Numbered from the stretch's first letter, positions 43,460-55,459 are shown. The stretch: 64,000 nt of DNA from Fragilariopsis cylindrus CCMP1102 (GCA_900095095.1 FMBT01000291.1:124001-188000), one strand, 5' to 3'. Notes: generated by a model from the letters alone, not told the origin. Numbers and translations: made by a program.

Positions 43460-44502
43460 TCAGGCGAATGCATTAATCCATAATTTGCATATTGGTCCAT
43501 AACCACCATTGGGTCTACACTTCCACGGCTTCTGCATCGTATAGTGAATGATATTGATATCCTCCAATTTATGTTCATCCCAAAATTTACGTTGGAATAG
43601 GTACAATGCAAGATTGGCATTATTAAGAACCCAATTTCGTGCCAATTATCTTTATATACCTCATTAAGGAAACCTTGATCAGACATGATATAGTCAAATT
43701 TTAATCCACTATATAATAAATCAACTAATCGTTTGTGTTCTGTCATAGATGGATGTAGTACCATCACACCGCTATTAAATGTATCGACCCATTTCTTTGC
43801 ACGTATATCTTTAGTGACACCTACTGGTTTCCCTTTCAGATCCATATGTATCAAGTCATCAATACTATTCTGAACGAATGTATCTGCATCTAAGAAAACA
43901 ACCGTGTCGTATATTTCCATAGCCCATACATGTAATACAGCAAATTTTTCTTTTAGGTCACCGCGTGTTTTTTCAGGTGCTTTTATACTTTCCACAGAAC
44001 ATTTCATAAATCCTGAAGGTCGTAATATATCCCACATCTCATCACTTAATGGTTTTGCTTTCAATTCCATTACAACTAAATCCAATGGCGTTTTTGTTTT
44101 AGCACGTACACCAATACCCAATTTAGCTGCACCCTTAACGTAATCCATATTGTCATTTAACATCGTCCAAACTCCGACTTTATTCTGTGGATGAAAATCT
44201 TCGTTAATACAATGATGAGCAGTTGCAGTCGTAGTTGTAGTTGTAGAATTCATCTTGTTCTTAGTATTTTTAGTATTAATATCATTTGGTTTATTTTGAA
44301 CGACGGTGCTGGTCGGAGTAATACTAAGAATATCAAGTGTGCCATAGTTGACATCCAGTTGGTTCTGATTCATCACGATCATAACAAGAACGACTATTGA
44401 TGACAGCAAAAGAGAAATAAAAATTGCAAACTGGCTGCAACATGTTTTCTTTTTCTTTTTCGACACTACCTTCTTCATATCATTATCGCGTATACGTGCC
44501 AT
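43460..44502 (-). CDS. Glycosyltransferase family 8 (glycogenin-like), type II membrane protein
   Basis: I start at ATG 44502 (MARIRD). A transmembrane anchor lies near residues 22-46, after a basic tail, giving Golgi type II topology. The catalytic part shows GVWTMLNDNMDYVKGA, EKFAVLHVWAMEIYDTVVFLDADTF (metal-binding DxD), FNSGVMVLHPS and DQGFLNE, then after a frame change near 43,655 NANLALYLFQRKFW and INIIHYTMQKPWKC, the HxxxKPW motif of GT8. The family transfers sugars from nucleotide donors with retention. The single frame change sits between two strongly conserved motifs, so an assembly error is likely. True length is about 345 residues. Confidence 0.85.
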
Positions 44503-45015
44503 TGTTTCTGCCTCCCGTTTTTTATTGATCGTTCGAAGAAGCAACGACAGTTATAGTTTATGCTTCGTCAGACGAGGTTAATTGAATGAAACGGTACAGG
44601 TTGAAATATCACAACACTTGATAGATACCGAAAAAAAAATGTGTGTCGTTGCAGTAATCCTTCGATATCATTCGCAGTATTTGAGTATAGTATTCGTTCT
44701 TATCATTCAAATCTAAAAATTTAAAAATAGTCGCTCAACCTCCTACTCCTGATTTATTCATTATTCATTATTATTGCAGTCGAAATCCGAAGGAATAAAT
44801 GACTGGGTTTGATCACGGACTCCAGTCCCGTATAATAAATTGAATCTTCATGCAATAATAGAATAATACTTCGAAGTAGGCAAGGAATTTTAAAATCGGA
44901 ATTTGAATCTTGAAACAACTTTAACTTCACAGCTAGTATTACAACGAAGCGAACATTAAACCTTCGAACCTGTATTGAATTTCATCTTATCTCTTTACAT
45001 CGACACTTTACAACA
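44503..45015. promoter_or_regulatory. Divergent GT8/transporter upstream region
   Basis: About 510 bp between start codons; no specific site recognised. Confidence 0.35.
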
Positions 45016-46929
45016 ATGCAACAGCCATCTTCTCCCGAAGAAAGCACATACCAGAGCTTTCAAGACATGCAAAGACCGTTGCTTAATCTACAGCCAGAAA
45101 CAACTTCTATGCGGAACAATGACACTTTTGATGACGACGTCGATGAATGTGATGATAGGAACGTAGGTCAGCATGCTGTCCATTCACAAGCACAAGAGAA
45201 TAATGCATCATCATCATCTCCTCTTTCATCCACTGCTGCTGATACTACTACTATTACTGCTAATAATAGTCATCATTGGTATCAAAATTCACTTCAAATT
45301 ACTGCTATGATAAGTAATTTCTCTACAAGTTATAATGTGGTTAACATATCATTAGTGATACCGATTCTAAAAGAAGTCCATCCCGGTAGTTCTGATAAAG
45401 ATACTGCTGCTGTTGCATCTTCTCTATTAGCTGGGATGATTTTCGGACAACTCATTGGTGGAGCATTGGGTGATTCTAGATTAGGACGACTGGGTGCACT
45501 ACGGTTGGTGATGACATTACAAATCGTTGCAAGTTTGATTTGTGCTTTGTCGTCTCCTATTAATCACGCTGCTGCTGCTGCTGAGGATATTTTTTTATGG
45601 TTGGCATTATGGAGATTTTTATTAGGAATTGGATGTGGCGGAGTGTATCCTCTAGCTGCTGTTCTGAGCGCTGAAGAAGGTAGAGGAGGAGATGATGATG
45701 GAGAAGACAACAATCGACAAATGGAACTGATGTCGTCTGTACCCGTACACACAGAATCAGATTTGACGGATGATAATAACAATAATCCCGGTGAGATAAA
45801 TCAGCATTTAGGAAAAATGGGTGACTCGTCATCCGTTCATAGAGTTGTACTAACTTTCAATATGCAGGGATTAGGATTCATTTGTGTTCCACTCATCGCG
45901 GTCTTCCTCCTATACTGTACGACTAATTTGAATATTGTGTGGCGAACAATATTAGGTCTTGGCGCTCTACCAGGATTTATATTGATGGCAATGCAATGTT
46001 GGCAAATGATGACAGCGGTCAAATGTCGTGATACTTTTCAGGAAGTAGAACAATCAGAAGATGGAACGGATGGAGAATTAGAGAACGATTCTATTCTTGA
46101 AAGTATCGTTACAAACTTAGATGAAAGCGAGCGAATAGCAGTGCTACTAGACACAATAGAAAACGTTCAAAACGACAATGAAAGAACAGATGATGATATC
46201 GGTAGTGATAATAACGCGAGATGGGTGCAAACCTTGCTAAACGAGCCTGGTTTGGGTCGAAAGGTTCTTGGTACAGCCGGAACTTGGTTCCTCTTTGATA
46301 TTGTATTTTACGGAAACACAATATTTCAACCTATTGTAGTCGAAGCAGCATTTGGAAACAAAGATGGGAGTACTGGTATTGAACTACTCCAAAAGACCGC
46401 AATAGATAGTTTGATCTTAACCAGTATTGCACTACCTGGATATGCTGTTGCTGGAATAATGATGGGAAGGAAAACTTTTTGCGTGACACAAACCCCACGA
46501 TACGTCATGTTACAGGGTTTTGCTGCCATGTCAATCTTGTATGCAACAATCGGTATCAATTGGACGTATCTTCGTGGCAACCCTATCATGTTAGTTTTCC
46601 TTTATGGTTTGACATTTTTCTTTAGTAATTATGGGCCCAACACGGTAACTTTTATTATGCCTAGTTTAATTTTCGAAGAGGAACATCGTGCTACATGGAA
46701 TGGTGTATCGGCCGCGGCTGGGAAATTAGGAGCACTGATAGGAGCAACACTATTTGAACCAACAGCAGATTTGTTAGGTGATCACGCAGTTATGCTGATT
46801 TGTGCCGGAGTTGCTCTATTTGCTTACCTTCTCACCTACTGCACCGTACCGAAGCAAGAAAAAGAACCAGAACTTTCATCGATGACGACGGATACTGCAG
46901 GTAATGCCTTTGACAGCGAAGTAGTTTGA
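45016..46929 (+). CDS. MFS transporter, PHT1-like phosphate:H+ symporter
   Basis: Uninterrupted 637 residues. The N-terminal 90 are polar. The first transmembrane half carries FGQLIGGALGDSRLGRLGAL (the MFS loop 2-3 motif) and LLGIGCGGVYPLAAVL, close to the PHT1 GIGGDYPLSA signature. A large acidic loop (about 222-270 and 340-400) separates the halves. The second half has FYGNTIFQPIV and NYGPNTVTFIMPSLIFEEEHRATWNG with GKLGALIGA, matching the PHT1 TM10-11 region. PHT1/PHO84 proteins take up inorganic phosphate with protons. The replacement of the usual Asp by Val in GGVYPL weakens substrate certainty. Confidence 0.8.
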   Translation: MQQPSSPEESTYQSFQDMQRPLLNLQPETTSMRNNDTFDDDVDECDDRNVGQHAVHSQAQENNASSSSPLSSTAADTTTITANNSHHWYQNSLQITAMISNFSTSYNVVNISLVIPILKEVHPGSSDKDTAAVASSLLAGMIFGQLIGGALGDSRLGRLGALRLVMTLQIVASLICALSSPINHAAAAAEDIFLWLALWRFLLGIGCGGVYPLAAVLSAEEGRGGDDDGEDNNRQMELMSSVPVHTESDLTDDNNNNPGEINQHLGKMGDSSSVHRVVLTFNMQGLGFICVPLIAVFLLYCTTNLNIVWRTILGLGALPGFILMAMQCWQMMTAVKCRDTFQEVEQSEDGTDGELENDSILESIVTNLDESERIAVLLDTIENVQNDNERTDDDIGSDNNARWVQTLLNEPGLGRKVLGTAGTWFLFDIVFYGNTIFQPIVVEAAFGNKDGSTGIELLQKTAIDSLILTSIALPGYAVAGIMMGRKTFCVTQTPRYVMLQGFAAMSILYATIGINWTYLRGNPIMLVFLYGLTFFFSNYGPNTVTFIMPSLIFEEEHRATWNGVSAAAGKLGALIGATLFEPTADLLGDHAVMLICAGVALFAYLLTYCTVPKQEKEPELSSMTTDTAGNAFDSEVV

Positions 46930-47604
46930 ATACGGTAGAGAGGAAACAGAAGAAAGAACTGAAAATTGTTTTGCTAAGATCAACCAGAAGTTTTTTACAC
47001 TAAAAGATTCCGGTACATGCAATGCAAACATATATATCAGGGATAGACTATAGAACAAATAACAAAAAGCTACATCATTGTAGAAAAGATACCCTTTTCA
47101 TTTAATGGTAGTATAAAGTATTTATTAATATAACTTTTATATGTATCAAATGTAGCGTAAGTCTTATGTAGCGTTTAATCACACAAAATGTGTTTGTGAG
47201 GCACACAAAGCGTGGTTTAAAAATTATATTTATTTTGTGAGTTCCCTGGTCGAGGCAGAAGAGTAATCGGTGTGCCGATTCGTAATATTTCTTCGCGTTG
47301 CATTTCCTTTTCCTCTATCTTTAGCGATATATCGTTTGAAATATTAACCTTACCATACCGTATACTGCGTATGAAGTGACAATGTGGAGAAACTATATGA
47401 ATGAATTTGGACCTGGATTTGATTTGTTTCGTCATTCGATTGTTCTGGTACGTTGTATTTTCTATATTGGTTTGCTGTCCTTGTCGTTGTTTGTGTGTTA
47501 AAGGATTCCTGTTACCGAATGGACGGAATATAACACAAATTTGTAGAGTCAATTCATTTAAATCATGACATGTCATTATCAATATGTTCATCTAATATGT
47601 TCAT
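46930..47604. other. Intergenic with an unexplained minus-strand frame
   Basis: A 124-codon frame on the minus strand (47591-47217) ends in a rather protein-like tail (EEILRIGTPITLLPRPGNSQ) but has no family match and overlaps the expected 3' UTR. Confidence 0.3.
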
Positions 47605-49117
47605 CTAATGACCAATTAAAGAAATCTCCTCAAAATATCCATTTCTTTTCCAAAATTGAATATTATGACTTGTAATCTGAGTCTTGGCAGTAGTTTTCTT
47701 CAAAACAACTTCGCCTTCCACAGATATAGCTAACTTATTGTTTTTTCCATCTCTTGTCCATTCGATAGAGGATGGAATGCTACTCGTCAGAGTCTTTGTC
47801 GAATCATTATTATTGGTGAAGCTATTATCGGCGCAAAAGGTAGTAAATACTTGCTGCTTCAAGGGTGATGGTGTCCACCAGGGAGCCTCAAAGACTCCAT
47901 GAGAATTGTCATCCAAAGTCGTGCCAGGCATGACAGGTGAACATAAGCCACTCCTTGTGAATATTTCTGGACTTTTTTCAAGAATGAAATAGGCCTATTA
48001 TAAAGGTTAAATTAATAAGGATGTATGTGAGAGTATTATCTTGGAAACATGCAGACTATTCACGTGTGTCTTCGGCGTAAAAAATTAACCTAGTCTAATC
48101 GGAAACTTACCATACCCGAAAGGATGACCAAAAAGGAGACAATCATTCTCCAAGACATATTCGTTTGTTTATTCTCTTTGCTGTTAAAGAGTGAACGTCG
48201 TGGTACGTTCATCCCTCTTGCGGCAAGTTCATTGTGTAAACGATCTGCCTCTAAGTTCGCCTTTAGAATTTCTCGTCCAAGTTCATCACATTGTTCTGTA
48301 TGAGCCTTTTTAAGATCTACCAATCGATTTTCATTTTCTTGTACAGTTCTTTCATATTTGAATTTTTCATCCTTAACTGAATGTTCGTATTCCTTCTGAC
48401 TATCTTCATGAAGTTTGGTATGCATTGACTTTTCTTGGTCGAGTTCTTTTTGTGCCAGAACCCAGTGATGTTCAAGATACTTCTTCTTTTCTTCGAGCTG
48501 AGTTTAAATGTTTAATAGAAGCAGCAAAGTGCATTGTTATAAAAAAAATGGGTGGGTTTATCGATTTTAATTTTTTTAAACACGCACACTCGTTTAGCCT
48601 AGCCTACCACAACAAACAACAACAACAAACGACACGAACAACATACCTCTTCCATTCGATCTGTATCACTTTCCTTCTGCGTATTCCTCTTCCTAAGCTC
48701 CTTGGCTAATTTCAAAAGAGATCTCTCTTTCTTCTTACGTTTATCTTTTTCAACCTTTACCTGGCTTTGTACATCCTTAAGATGATCTGTTAAACGAGCA
48801 ATTTTCGATAATAGTTCCTGACGAGAGCGATCCTTATCACGTCGTGCATCACGTTTTTCTGCTTCGTCATCAGCAAACTTAACAACCCTACCTGTAGTTT
48901 TGCTGGGTGTAAGCATCACGTTGTTGTTGATGCCATCACCATCATCGTCATCATCCTCATCCTCTTCGAGAATAGATTCGATAATTGATGGATGAAATTC
49001 TATACTTGCATTCATACTCAGGTCATTGCTACTGTCATCTTCTTTGCCATCGTTATTCTTCTTTTCTTCTTCTACGAAAAAATCCTCGCTGTATTCGTTA
49101 CAATCTTCAAATGACAT
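47605..49117 (-). CDS. Single-pass membrane protein with long coiled coil
   Basis: Three exons, 49117-48647, 48497-48111 and 47994-47605; 415 residues, all phase-0 introns. Residues 1-95 are acidic and disordered. About 95-270 is a charged coiled coil spanning exons 1 and 2. A hydrophobic segment (MSWRMIVSFLVILSGM, then AYFIL across the second intron) is a likely membrane anchor. A 100-residue C-terminal domain with FEAPWWTPSPLKQQVFTTFC follows, probably lumenal. No known family recognised. The layout resembles golgin- or nuclear-envelope-type tail-proximal anchored proteins, but that is inference. Confidence 0.65.
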
Positions 49118-49757
49118 GATACGATGGTATGTACTGTATTACGATGTATTACTTACTGATGTATGATGTAGAAAGAAAATTCAATGGAAAATGAAATTTA
49201 GATATTGTTATGTTCTACTATTACCTACCAGTACTAGTATATGCTATTATATATCTTGTCAGGTTCAATTGAACCTTACAAGAGAAATCGTAGCTCTGCG
49301 TGAAGGTGCAGATTTTTTCCGCTATGAGGCTTCATTGTAGTACGTTTGGCTCAAGCAAAGCTCGAAGTAAATCCAAATCCAAATCCAAAAGAGCATAAAA
49401 ATGCTTGAAAACACACATACCGGCATAAATACAAATTTGAAATACACCAGTAGAGCGAAATTGACCAATCCGACATTTTCATTTCACAATAAAGGCTATT
49501 TCAACCAATCACATTTCCTCTCACAATTTAAGCCCACTCACTTAACGCCACCTGGAAGCAAATTTAATTTGTTAAAAAAATCTAGAATTTGTTGAAGATA
49601 CCAAATTATAAATTATCAAAATAATACTTACAACATATTATATAATAGAAGTAACGTTACAGGATGTACCGTAACTTATTAATCATGTTTTTTGGTTGGT
49701 AAAGCTTATCAATAATAAGGAGTAGTTCGGCCGTGGTTTATTGAGATCTTGATTATT
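49118..49757. promoter_or_regulatory. Divergent intergenic region
   Basis: About 640 bp between two start codons; a short (AAATCC)3 run at about 49370-49388. Nothing else seen. Confidence 0.35.
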
Positions 49758-52033
49758 ATGGCATCATCATCAACGATTATGCGGATGATGATTTTCTTTT
49801 TAATGACGATAATACTTTCATCAACATCAACAGGACCAGTGAATGCATTCCAACTACCAACTATAATACAACAAATAGTCAAAACTACAACATTTACGAC
49901 TCTAAGTACTACGCTCTTCTCGCAACAACAACTAAATCAGAAGCAGCAGCAGAAAAAAGTAGATCAAAGATCACAACCTCCACAATTACGACGGTATATA
50001 CGACCTGTCTCACCGACAAAGCCTAATACATCAGAAGCGAGAGTGAATAATGGTCAAAATATTGAGGAGGAAATGGACTTCCCTTCTCCTCCTCGTGAAA
50101 GATCTGCTACTATATCTATGTTTCGACCGTCCGTCGTGACGACAAGAAATCGTTATGCCATTGTTGAGAATCCTTTATCTGCACCTGTAACTATTGCAAC
50201 TGCAACTACAACTAAAGAACCTTCTTCATTGTCATCTATTGCTACAAGTAATCCGAAGAAAAAGGAGGATGAAATTCATACAGATACTACTCGACGAGTC
50301 AATAATACCACATCAACAACAATTGTTGAAGAAAATAAAAACAAGAAGACTGGTGCACAAGAAGATAAAAATCACAACCAAGAGCAAGAGCAACATAGTG
50401 AAACAAGCAAAAGGGGTGGTGGCGACGACGACGTCGACAAGAAGAATGAAAGGGCCATTCCTGACGACATTATTGTACTGTTGCGTCCGAAAATATGGGC
50501 ATTGCAGGAAGAAGAAGAGGTAATAGCAGCAGAAAAAGAAAGTCAAACTGAAATGGGTATATCACGAATTATTAGTAGTAACAGTAATGGTCCAGTGACG
50601 GTAACCGATTGGAAAGAGAAAGCAATAATATCGGAACAAAACCTGCAAGAATTCCAACAACAGCAGCAAGAACAAGAACAAGAACAGAAAAAGCTGACAG
50701 TCAAGAAGATAGATCCGGAGCCTAAAAGAAAAAGAGATAGTCTGAAGCATGATGTTAAAAATATCAACGAGAGTGAATCAGAATCGATCGAGAAAAATTC
50801 AAAGCAAGAAAATGACAAATTGGAAGCGATTCAGAATATTATACAAAAACGTAAACAGCAAGAAGTTGAACTTGAAAAATTAGAGATAAACTTACTCCGT
50901 AAAACTGTGGAAGTAAAAAAGAAGAAGGAAGAATTATCGCTACTACAGTCATCGTATAACCAGCAACAACAGAAACAGCAGCAAATAGAGGAATCTATAC
51001 CGTATCTCTCCCCAAAAGAATATCGTTCTCTTTCACAGCAAGAGAAGAAGGAACTCAAAGAGAAACGGGCTGTTGTTAGTCCTTTCCAGAGGATGAAAGA
51101 AGACACCAATAATGATGATGATGATGATGATGATGATGATACTATTGACGATGATAGAGGCGAAGATATGGTTCATCCTATACTTGGACCGGTCATTGTT
51201 GACTTGGGCTACAAGCGGATCTATCTCGTATCCTCAGGACGACTTGGAAATATTCCTATATGGAAGCGACAACAAACCTACCGAAATAGTCGAGCTAGGC
51301 GTATGGCTATCGACAAGGCTAAACATATGGATCTTGGATTTCCTGGTATCATATGCTTGTATGAAGATGTTAAGGGTAATCTGTCTATTTTGGATGGGCA
51401 ACATCGAGTGGGAATGCTACAAGCACTGCGGGAAGAACGCAACAAACTTCTGAGTAGAAGAGGACAACTAGAGAAAGACGACCAAAACGAAAATAACAAT
51501 CTGACAACATTTTCCTCTGAGAAACTATGGAAGGAACAAGAGGAATACTTTAAGAATGTACTCGTTGAGGTGTATTCTGAATCATCATCAACGGAAAATA
51601 CGAATGCGAATATTACTAACGCAGCGCATAGTGGTAGCTATGCTGAACAAATCTTTTTTGAGATCAACAAAGCCGAGCCGTTAACCCTGATCGATATTCC
51701 GGGTGTAGCGTCTAGATAATTACCGAAGCCGTGATGACGTTGCATCGTCGGTATCCTGAAATGTTTAGTCCATCACAGAGATGCCGCACACCGAATGTCA
51801 ACATTGACAATCTTTGCAGTAGTATTTTTGGGGCGAATGCTTTACAACATCAGAAAAATTAATTGACAACCGGTAGAAAACTTTTCGACTGGTTAATAAT
51901 ACAAAACGCTGCCCTCGGTGAAATTTACGAAAGAGACAGCACGACGCAAGAACATTCACCTGTAAACGCTTGGGAAAAGGCGGACAGGAATACATTATAT
52001 CTAGGATTAGAGAGTAGCTGGTTGTATAAATAG
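49758..52033 (+). CDS. ParB/sulfiredoxin-like DGQHR-domain protein, plastid- or ER-targeted
   Basis: ATG 49758 gives a signal peptide ending GPVNAFQLP, a plastid-type Phe motif. A long disordered, Gln/Lys/Glu-rich region with coiled coil (about 60-440) precedes a C-terminal domain: MVHPILGPVIVDLGYKRIYL, then LSILDGQHRVGMLQAL and AEQIFFEINKAEPL. The DGQHR motif and the following EQIFFEIN are typical of ParB-like/DGQHR folds, which include nucleases and CTPases. The main frame stops at 51719, but coding clearly goes on (AVMTLHRRYPEMF, and a tail to 52033) after a one-base frame change near 51,713 and one in-frame stop near 51,860. The host domain is otherwise intact; sequence error is plausible. 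Confidence 0.7.
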
Positions 52034-52497
52034 TAATGAATCGTTTTCTTTTCTTTATTACGAAAAATTTTCTTCTAGACAAAGGATGCGAACGCGATTG
52101 CATAACAATACTATATCAAAGTTTTGAATTTAGTACTACAACGATTTCTGCTTTCACTTTCGTGCTTGCTCGATTCTGAAAAACACGTATCCCTGGTCCT
52201 CGTCGTTTCCGTGTATTAGAAATACGTTCCTTCCTGTGAGTTGACTGAACAGATTCGTCGGCATCTTCTAACGAAGCTATGCGATCCACTTCTTACATTT
52301 TTGTACTAAACCATTTTCCTCCATCAGATCTTCTAGCTCAATTAATGAAATAAGCAGAAATAGTCTTCGCAAATTCTGCACAGTAAAGGCGAAGTAAGCC
52401 GATTTAAATTGGGAACACCACCACAAGTTCAATACTGTCTGCTGGAATAGTACGGTAAAGAGCTGTCCGAAATGTGTATAACAATTACACAAACTAC
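52034..52497. other. Intergenic with minus-strand coding-like stretch
   Basis: Two overlapping minus-strand frames (52528-52277 and about 52285-52116) read as protein, including RKRRGPGIRVFQNRAST near the end, and may be remnants or a small gene. No family match. Confidence 0.3.
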
Positions 52498-54132
52498 TCA
52501 TATAGCCAATGCGATAGTGATGACACATTGGTTCTGACTACGTGACCCATCGCCGCCGCCGTCGTCGTCAGTCCAACCTTTCTTCTTTTTCCTTTTGTTG
52601 CCGCTTGGAAGCGAGAAGTCACGCTGAGGAACAAATGGTTGACCCAATACGTCAAAGCCAGTAGATTCAAACAAAAACGATGTAGTTTTATCGTTATCTC
52701 CCGCGTTTGGCGATGGTCTTGTGATAAAGGCACATGGAGTTCCGACTTGAATTTGAGACCGAACAGTACGAAGAATACGTTCATTTTCGTTGATATATAG
52801 TACACTATTTTTTCCCCATGGAAGATTGGCCACTACACACGATATGTTAGCTGCATTCGATGACGACGACGACGATGCGCTGCTATCCCTCCTGTAAGGA
52901 GTGCAGCTGTCATGAATCTTAACATGCGCAAATTCTTCCAGTTCCATTTTGGGAAACATGTATTCTAGATTGCGTCTTGTTCCGTCTACGGCACTTGGAT
53001 TTTTATCGTACCCTTCAACGTAGAAACCATTTGCTATGGCCAAAGCCAGGAATGTCCCGCTTCCACAAGTCGGATCAAATAGTACCCTTCTCTGATCTTT
53101 TCTGCAATTATTATCTATTAAAGTAAATAAAATACCAATTACCATCTCCGCTATTTCGAAATTGATTGCGCTGCTATATTGGAACGGTCTCGCTGCCCAT
53201 TTTATTTGTTGTGATGGTTTGTTTTCTGTCGTTGGCGATCGCTTATCATCATTAATATGGCGAATAAGATAACAAAACGATGATGAGTCTGATTCTGTGT
53301 CTTCAATCGCATAAGTAGTTGCTGTTGTTGTATCTACAACAAGAAAACGACTATCGGCAAGAGCTGGATTAAGTGATGGTCGAGGTGGCATCTCATGAGC
53401 GACGGCACAAAGTAGAGACTTCATGGTATACAAAGGCTTTTCTTTTGCTTTCTTACGAAGTGCCGGATCATCTGCACCTACCATCTTCACATAGTCTAAC
53501 GTCCATTCACCGATATAATCACCACTAATGTCATCGGAGGACGAAAATTTAGATGTCAAATTATCATGATGCTGCTGCAGTTGTAGTTTTCCTACTAATT
53601 CGATGGGATCATGTCCTTCTTCGACTATCTGTCCTATCCAATCAGTAGATCTTTGCAAGCTTGATAACGATAGTACTTGGGACTGTAGTAAATCTTCTAC
53701 CACTGCTTTTGAAAACATCAACGGAGAACTGTTTTTTATGGTAGTAAAAGTTTCGTCATTTTTACCTTTACTTTGTAAATCCAATCGAAAAAGTGATGAT
53801 CCTGTAGCACGATCTACTAACAATCTCGTACAATTGTACCGTAATAGAACTGCAAACTCACGCTCATGTATAGTATCAGTATCATCGTCATCGTCGTCAT
53901 TGTGATGATATGCTAGTACTGATTGTTCGCAATTTGTAATCTGAAGTGAAGCTTCAAGATTCTGAAGTTCCGCTAACTTGAATGTTTCTTTAGATTTGAA
54001 TAACAAAGATGAATACGGCAGCGCCGCAAGTGCTTCGCTTGTTATCGCATAATACGAAACGACCAGTATTATTAGGTAGTCTACAAAGAATATCTTCTGA
54101 ATCACGGCAGAGTGATAACGCGCTACTGCCAT
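52498..54132 (-). CDS. UPF0020/THUMP-class RNA (guanine-N2?) methyltransferase
   Basis: Uninterrupted 544 residues. A hydrophobic N-terminus (about 13-32) may be a signal or anchor, possibly plastid or mitochondrial. The C-terminal half has the UPF0020 Rossmann core: AARPFQYSSAINFEIAEM, FDPTCGSGTFLALA (SAM motif I), VEGYDKNPSAVDGTRRN and VVANLPWGKN (motif IV, NLPW variant of NPPY/NPPW). Enzymes of this class (Trm11, Trm14/RlmL-like) methylate guanosine N2 in tRNA or rRNA. A THUMP domain is not obvious, so the RNA substrate is not assigned. Ser and Asp runs interrupt surface loops. Confidence 0.75.
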   Translation of the reverse strand: MAVARYHSAVIQKIFFVDYLIILVVSYYAITSEALAALPYSSLLFKSKETFKLAELQNLEASLQITNCEQSVLAYHHNDDDDDDTDTIHEREFAVLLRYNCTRLLVDRATGSSLFRLDLQSKGKNDETFTTIKNSSPLMFSKAVVEDLLQSQVLSLSSLQRSTDWIGQIVEEGHDPIELVGKLQLQQHHDNLTSKFSSSDDISGDYIGEWTLDYVKMVGADDPALRKKAKEKPLYTMKSLLCAVAHEMPPRPSLNPALADSRFLVVDTTTATTYAIEDTESDSSSFCYLIRHINDDKRSPTTENKPSQQIKWAARPFQYSSAINFEIAEMVIGILFTLIDNNCRKDQRRVLFDPTCGSGTFLALAIANGFYVEGYDKNPSAVDGTRRNLEYMFPKMELEEFAHVKIHDSCTPYRRDSSASSSSSSNAANISCVVANLPWGKNSVLYINENERILRTVRSQIQVGTPCAFITRPSPNAGDNDKTTSFLFESTGFDVLGQPFVPQRDFSLPSGNKRKKKKGWTDDDGGGDGSRSQNQCVITIALAI

Positions 54133-54601
54133 TAGAATATAACTTTACTACTATTACGCCAGAAGATCCGAGATCTGAAGTAAGTATACTGTACTGTAGC
54201 AAATAGCGATACGGTAGAGACTCGACAATTAGCTGTGCTCGTCGAGTTTGTCTTTGTTCGAAAAAACTGATAAGAATAGTATTACTCTCAGCAATCGTCG
54301 TACTCGTACTTTTTATGAAATTTGTGTTATGATGTGAATGTCGAAAAAAGTTTTGAAAATTGATGTTCAGGAGTGAGTCATGCGGGAATAAATATATCGT
54401 GCACACCATGTTCTTGATCTCTGAAACTTCGCGCACTTTGAACTTTAGTACAGTAGATGTCAAACACCAATAAGATCCTCATCATTTTTCTCACAACTGT
54501 CAATCGATCAACCCTATCAGAACTAAGTGTCCTCCTGTCCTGTTATCACAACGTACCACCATAGCTTTCACACAGTAAGAATATATCAAAACTAAGTAAA
54601 A
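54133..54601. promoter_or_regulatory. Divergent methyltransferase/ATX1 upstream region
   Basis: About 470 bp between start codons; no recognised motif. Confidence 0.35.
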
Positions 54602-55412
54602 ATGCCGGAAACTACATTTGACGTTGGAATGACTTGGTAAGACATCAAACTAAGTTTGACGGGGTGGTGTCATGATGATGTCAATTGTACTTCCACTATC
54701 AATGAGGACCATCGATTGATCGATCATTGCCACTTATTTGTTACGTAAAGAAGTTATGTACTTTGGAATTTGTTCGTTCTCTTGTCGTAATTTTCTCACT
54801 TTTGTGTGCTTTCATCATTATGTACTATTGATATTCGATCTCTTTTTTTCGACACTGCAAAAATTATTTATCGTAACATACTGTACATACTCAAATACAA
54901 AATACAGTGAAGGCTGCGCAAATGCAGTTAAAAGGATTTTTAAAAAGATGGAAGGTAAGAACTTTTTACCTAAATAAATAACAATGCAAGCAGAACGATG
55001 ATTACAAAGAGAGACAATAATGCGATGAAAATTTTGATTGATATCTCTCAAGTCTCAATAATGACCTACCTCTCTGTAAATTTTTCACTATAATATAGGT
55101 GTTTCTAGTTGCGAAACTGATTTAGAAACCAAGAAGGTGGTTGTTACAGCAGATGATAGTGTTACACCTGAAGCTATGCTCGAGAAACTTCAAAAGGTAA
55201 GGATGGTCAATCAAATCAAAATCAATCAACACGGAATTATTATTACTTTTGACCTATCGTCTCGGTATGATTTACAAATGCACATGCACCGATACTATAC
55301 TATACTATGCTAACCAATTTTAAAAAATTACCTGCATTTATAATATTATTATTATACTATTATTACTATACAGTGGTCGAGCGCGTCTGGAAAATCCGTC
55401 GCGCTTGCTTAA
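54602..55412 (+). CDS. ATX1: ATX1/ATOX1 copper chaperone
   Basis: Four exons, 54602-54636, 54908-54954, 55099-55196 and 55374-55412; 72 residues, the typical length. The copper-binding motif MTCEGC is built across the first intron (TG|T codon). CANAVKRIFKKMEGV, then KKVVVTADDSVTPEAMLEKL, complete the HMA fold. Family role: cytosolic Cu(I) delivery to P-type ATPases of the secretory route. The coding exons are tiny and scattered over 800 bp, so gene finders could miss it. I am confident of the joint because all four exons keep frame and yield the exact family order. Confidence 0.92.
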
Positions 55413-55459
55413 ACAAACAAATTCTTTGTTTCATTGGGATCATGTCGGTGTTAAATTGA

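Noticed and set aside
44790-44840. Possible tRNA-like stretch near the GT8/transporter spacer
   Set aside because: No acceptor stem or A/B box pair could be built.
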